DNA of 64,000 bases, taken from positions 17,918,001 through 17,982,000 of the forward strand of contig OU612075.1 in assembly GCA_914767715.1 (NCBI GenBank), written 5' to 3'. This DNA comes from Membranipora membranacea (taxonomy: Eukaryota; Bryozoa; Gymnolaemata; Cheilostomatida; Membraniporidae). This document shows positions 59,175-64,000 of the stretch, in pieces. Made by a program: the position numbers and the translations under genes. Below the pieces are notes generated by a model. The model saw nothing but the letters and a program-made list of their open reading frames with translations, did not search any database and was not told the DNA's origin. Each line of letters begins with the position of its first letter. Position 1 is the first letter of the stretch.

Positions 59175-61875
59175 TGTATTAAGTAGGGTTTCAAGTCATA
59201 CATGAGGATCTTTATAGCTTTGTTCTGAAAGGAGGGGGAGGGGGGGGGGGGCAAAGCTAGGGTTTGCAGTTGCATTTGAAAGTGATCTCAATATACATTA
59301 ATACACTCTTTGGAAAAAGCAAATGACATGAATCATAGCAATAACACTAGTGTTAGCTGTATAAGCCAGTATGTGTGTCCAAGTCCTTTTGATTGAAGAG
59401 CTGGTAATCGATTCACAGTTTAAAAGCAGTAATCTGGCACCCCGTAGAAATTCAAAACAGTACCTATGGTCTGCTATTTTATCTAATTGTGAGTTTTTAA
59501 CTTTACAGTACACAAGTATAGCTAGAAGATAATGAGATTTGTGAGATAGTACAAAAGGGTATGAGGTCAAGGTCGTATACTAATGGACGTTACGCTCCAC
59601 TGATCGAACACGCCATTCATGACTTTCATATCCGCATAGCTAAGGATTACAATTATTAACTGCAGGGCAGCTGAACAAAGTTAGTATGATGTTTATGCAG
59701 GTTTCCAGTATGATCTAAAACCGCAGCATGGCTTTGGAAAATTGCGAAAACTAGTTTGATATCTGACATATTAAGATATTTCATATAATTTTTTTTTTTA
59801 AATAAACATTCAAGTGAGGTTACAGATTTGTGTTCTATTTATCACTTGTTTCGGTATTATCAAAATGAAAAAAACACTAATAAGTTTATGAATGAAGTGG
59901 GAATAATAACTTTTATTCATTAGTGTATCTCCATGTCTTTGTTTAGACTAAGTTTGATGCATTTTCCTGAATTTTGAGTTGCTCCCCCACCACTTGCAAC
60001 CAGTGGAAGGGTAGTGAAACGGAATGTAGGCAAACTGCATCGATTTTTATCTAGTCCTTATTATGCTTTTATTTGGCAGCTTGTGTTATTGATTTCATTA
60101 TATCTTATTATATTGTAACCTTTCTGATGTAACTTTGATCTTTCATTTTAACATTCTTTGAAGAATAAATTCTTTAATATCACCCCCTATGCATTCACCA
60201 CCTGAACTGCTTCATGATGTGTATTGCAAGTTGATCAAATACCAGACAAAGCTGATGGTGCATGATGAGATAAGTCCTGATAAATAGTAATAGGACAGCA
60301 GGGCTATACCCATAAATATATAAATAGGTATTGGTAAAGTAAGTAAATCGCTATACCAAACCAAAATGAAAAATAGGCGAGCAACCTGATAGAAGACACA
60401 TGATGATGCAACTCGTGGGCAACTCGTTAACAATATTGTGGTTGCAAATTCTCGTGACTGTCTTCTCTCGATACGTTAAATGCCGTCACGTATGCATTTC
60501 AAGTTGTTGGTCACTCTTAAAATTGACATGATTCAGAGTTACAACCTCAATGCAAGAGAAAAGACAATCTTTAATATTTATACCTGGACTGACCATATTA
60601 AACCAGTGACTTTACTTGCATGTTATGGCAATTTTCTAGAGAAAAGTGTGGCAAAAAAACACAATTTCAATATTCCTTTGCATTCGCATTTACATAAAAA
60701 CCTGGAACTCGTGTCATGTTTCCTTACTAAAATCTGCTGGCATCAGATAATCAAAAGACCAAATTAAATAGATAAGATTCAATGATTCACCAGTTTCTTT
60801 TTGTTCACTATCCAGGCTCTCATGTTTCAAGCGAGGTGTATTTAAATTTCTTCATTCACTATTATAGTTTCTTCTTTTGTTTTTAAACTAAATATCAAAC
60901 ATTTTTCTGAAATGATTGAGAGTGTTGAATAAAGTATAAAGCTACCTACTGGACAAGCTTTGTTCATTTGGGGGGGGGGGGGGGGTACTAAACAAAGCTT
61001 GTCAACACAGGCTAGGTTCAGGTAAAATCAGAGGGAACCAAAACTACAAGTTGTACAGGAGATCAACTCACATATGTTTAAATCGTAAGGGCATAGACTA
61101 GTTTTCACAACGTGAATAAGTAGTGCGAGAGCATCTTTTTGAGTGATATTACCAGACAATTATTATTATATATAAATATATATTATATATATACATTTTT
61201 AAGTGCATTCATCATACGCAGGTGTTTTCGCTGATGTGTAAAAAACCGAGAAGGAGATGGTTTCTAAGCGTTTGAGGTGTTGAATTGGGTAAATTAAGGT
61301 ATTTGTATCAACCGAACTAGCCTGGGATTCAGTCCGACAATGAGGTCTTGCCTGTAGTATGGGGTTGTGATGGATATTGCTTCTGTGGTGTGATCTACTC
61401 ATAAATCACTATTGGGCATTTCTGAATAGACCGATGTGCTTGGGTTTTGGTTTTGTTCTGATTGGTTGATGGGTTTTGGTTTATTGTTGTGTGGAGTTGT
61501 CTGTTCATGTTGGGTTTTGGTTAGTTGAGACAATACAAACCAATACATCTGACCTGAGTAGATAACTCTAAATTGTTGGACTGAATCCCAGTCTACAACT
61601 AAAAGCAAAGTGAATATATTTTGTGTGACACTATTTTTGCTTAGCCTCTAACTACTCAGATCAAGAGGAAACCAATCCGTTTCTCTTATATTGTTATAAC
61701 ACAACAGCACATAAGAAACAAAGGAATATTCCTCATGTGACGTGATTGTTTTTTGTCAAGCAAAATTTTATCTTTACCTTACCTGTCAACTTGATAGTTG
61801 ATCAATTTTTTCTACTTCCATGAGCATGAAAAAACTTTCTATAAGAATACACAGACACAACAGAATACCCCAACT
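59175..61875. other. Gene-free interval with G runs
   Basis: G-rich runs lie at about 59230-59252 and 60970-60985 (16 G), and a short TA repeat at 61160-61190. A 95-codon frame at 60480-60767 has no splice or homology support. The right end should hold the promoter of the next gene. Confidence 0.5.
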
Positions 61876-63734
61876 ATGGGTTGTGGCGCATCGCGAGAGA
61901 ACCGGAAGTACTTATATCCCAGGCCGAGGCAGCGGGTCCATACTCCCTATGACACACAATACTATCGAAGGATACAACAACAAAACAACCTTAAGAAACA
62001 GAAAGCTCTGGCCGAATGGAACCAACGGACGAGTCTCAGTATTGGTAGGTTGCCAGAGAATTCTTTTAACTCATCTTTAATAATAATAATAAAAAAAAAA
62101 AATAACAATAATTAGTTTATTTATTTACCGCTTACTGTATGCCACAATTCCATGAAGCTATTTGCACCACGAATGATGTGCAGCCGAAGAAAACTGATTT
62201 ACTGATTGAGAAAATATATCTCTGCTGTGTGGTTTTTGTTTCGATCTTCAATGCCTGCTTTCACTCAATTTAGATGTGATGACGAGAGAAAATGCTTGGC
62301 TTGAGAGTTTACTTTATGAGCCAAGCAAGGAAATATCTGACTCAGAACCATACACACCTTGGCCTCGAGAGGCTTCACCGATTGACAAAGTCTTGATAGG
62401 CAAACATCGCTCCGGCCTGGTCAGCGCTCTAATACCTGAACCAAGCGACACAGGCGACGGCAGCAAAAAAAGAGTAAAAAAGTCTAAAGTGATCTGTTAC
62501 CTGCCAGGTGATAGTACGAAGAAGAAAAAAAAGAAGGTATGATATTGAGAAAAACTGTCAGGTAGTACTCTAAGCAGCAGGTGGTGACAACTAATTCTGC
62601 GATAAAAATCAACATCAAACAACTTCATAATGTATCACAAAGATAGGATGGGTCTGAAATCTAAGTGAGGCCTAAATATCACCTTGTTAAACTATTATTA
62701 CAGCGGTATAGAGGACTGGAGCCATTAAACAGCAAGTCTGGTACATCAGCACCCAGTTTTCCAAAGCCTAAAACTTTACCATCTATACCAAAATCAGGTA
62801 ATATTGCATGTCATTTTTTTGCTAGTTTTGCATTAAAAATTATCTTTAGAATTTTGAGGTTCAAGCAAATTTTCCTTTGATGTTGTGTATTCATCTCCGT
62901 TGGTAGGTTTAATATTCATGTTATAGTGTAAGCTGATTAATTCAGACTTGATAATTCAGAACTCCTGTTTATTCAGATAAGGAAAATTAGTCCCTTCAGC
63001 CAGATTCCAATGCATTCTAATGTCACTTAATTCAGACTCTGCATAATCAGGTCAAATTTTTGTGGTCCCCAGAGGTTTGTATAAAGTGAACTGCACTATA
63101 TTTACATTAATTATCAAGCAAAAGGCATGCAAACTCCAGTTCTCTGCCATTTTGGTGAATCATCATCAAAAACATTTACTGATTTACGTAGACAGAAGTG
63201 AAGATAGGAGTAGTGCGGTGCCTGTACACACAGTATACGCAGAATCTCAGGTCGCCGGTCACTTTGGAGCAGTCGTTCGGGCCAAAGCCACATTCACCGA
63301 CAGGTTGGATATATGCCTTAATTTCATTTTCATGGTTCAGACTTTGAAATAATGTTTTAAAATGCAAAAAGTACACCTCTCTCAACTCAACTCAAGTTAT
63401 AGCATCAATTAATAGCTAAATTATGACAGTAGTTGTCTTCTCTGAACACATGAGTGGATGACTCCCAAACTCTAGTTATTTTACATACATTTTTACAGTT
63501 TAAATCTCTTTTGGTGATCAGACAGCGTCACAGTTTAAAAATTCTGTCAATGTCTTAGCATATTCATCTCTGTCATTGGATGACTCTGTTTAGAAGAAAC
63601 ACCAATTGTTAGTAATGACGTTTTATCCATTGATCGTTTATCGTTATATATTTTGCAGTTACTCAGCAAAGGGGGATTACCCAGTAGTGTGTGTGTGCAA
63701 ACATGTTCAGCTTGTAGTAGATGGCGATGGCAAT
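61876..63734 (+). CDS. Protein with N-terminal MGCGAS lipidation motif, unknown family
   Basis: Exons 61876-62044, 62274-62536, 62704-62797 and 63192-63303 join in phases 1, 0, 1 and end in phase 2. The N-terminus MGCGASRENRK has Gly2 and Cys3 in the arrangement of N-myristoylated and palmitoylated membrane-anchored proteins. Basic and Gln-rich sequence follows (QYYRRIQQQNNLKKQKALAE). Exon 2 carries NAWLESLLYEPSKEISDSEP and a Lys-rich stretch with eight Lys near its end. Exon 3 is Ser/Pro-rich. Exon 4 reads VPVHTVYAESQVAGHFGAVV. The 3' end is unsettled: exon 63660-63734 has a fine open frame (YSAKGDYPVVCVCKHVQLVV) but in phase 0. An alternative acceptor at 63667 in the right phase gives a short Cys-rich tail and a stop near 63745. 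It is likely anchored at the inner face of a membrane, by motif only. Confidence 0.65.
62922..63100. mobile_element. Tigger/pogo-type MITE, second copy
   Basis: The ends tatagtgtaagctgatt and gaactgcactata are imperfect inverted repeats next to TA. The inside (gtcccttcagccagat, cttaattcagactctgc, ggtccccagaggttt) matches the outer element at 8809-9243. It is 179 bp long and lies in the intron between exons 62797 and 63192. Confidence 0.8.
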
Positions 63735-63844
63735 GTAAGTTATGATAAAATTTCCCCATCACGTATGTGAGGGCTGTGCATGTGAATTCTAAGCGCCAAT
63801 ATATGGCAACATAACACTATTTTCTGATTCTAAATAAATATATT

Positions 63845-64000
63845 TTTGTGCCTCAATAGGAGCAAGAATGCTTTGATGCCGGCTGATTCCGTGTTCAAAT
63901 CCTGCTTGGTTGTGCGGCGGACTCTTTGTAGGCAGGGAGACACTTTAGGCATACATTGCTCTTAGGTTGACCCAGTTGATGAGAAATCACTTGTATCTTA
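63845..64000 (+). repeat. Possible SINE fragment
   Basis: gtgttcaaatcctgcttgg at about 63891 resembles a pol III box B with tRNA T-arm context, followed by a G/C-richer body running off the window. No second copy is present here, so the call is tentative. Confidence 0.4.

Overview
The window is nuclear DNA from an animal. Its protein-coding signal is cut into short exons with GT-AG borders and long AT-rich introns. The genes include ionotropic glutamate receptors of the animal AMPA/kainate-like (AKDF) type and a Kidins220-like KAP NTPase. The DNA also carries tRNA-derived SINEs, a decayed non-LTR retrotransposon, several MITE and foldback families and a 57-bp minisatellite. The receptor type argues for an invertebrate or early-branching animal, but the sequence alone does not fix the phylum.

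Left half, all genes on the minus strand. At 68-1485 lie the first three exons of an ionotropic glutamate receptor that runs off the window. At 2338-13784 is a complete tandem paralogue: 19 coding exons, 2670 nt in one frame, 889 aa. At 15382-32577 is a 23-exon gene whose exons sum to exactly 3840 nt (1279 aa). It encodes a four-TM KAP-family P-loop NTPase that resembles Kidins220/ARMS but has no ankyrin repeats. At 34273-40616 is a five-exon gene for a 145-aa type I membrane protein of unknown family. Its last intron holds 22 copies of a 57-bp repeat.

Right half, genes on the plus strand and sparse. At 43376-43906 is a two-exon gene for a small secreted Cys-containing peptide. At 50570-53150 is a decayed LINE. 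At 54376-57757 are three exons of an unrecognised gene whose 5' end I could not find. At 61876-63734 is a gene for a protein with an N-terminal MGCGAS myristoylation-type motif, with an uncertain 3' end. The stretches between are full of foldback elements, including inverted pairs of tRNA-headed SINE-like sequence and of LINE-tail-like sequence.

Functional reading. Two glutamate receptors lie next to a Kidins220-like membrane NTPase, a family that in mammals is reported to associate with neurotrophin and glutamate receptors. With the small membrane protein they form a same-strand block, but functional linkage is only a hypothesis. The most notable molecular details are a cysteine at the Q/R site of the complete receptor, Glu for Asp in the Walker B box of the KAP protein, and the ankyrin-less architecture of that protein. 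All splice models were made by eye from reading frame, phase and consensus sites.
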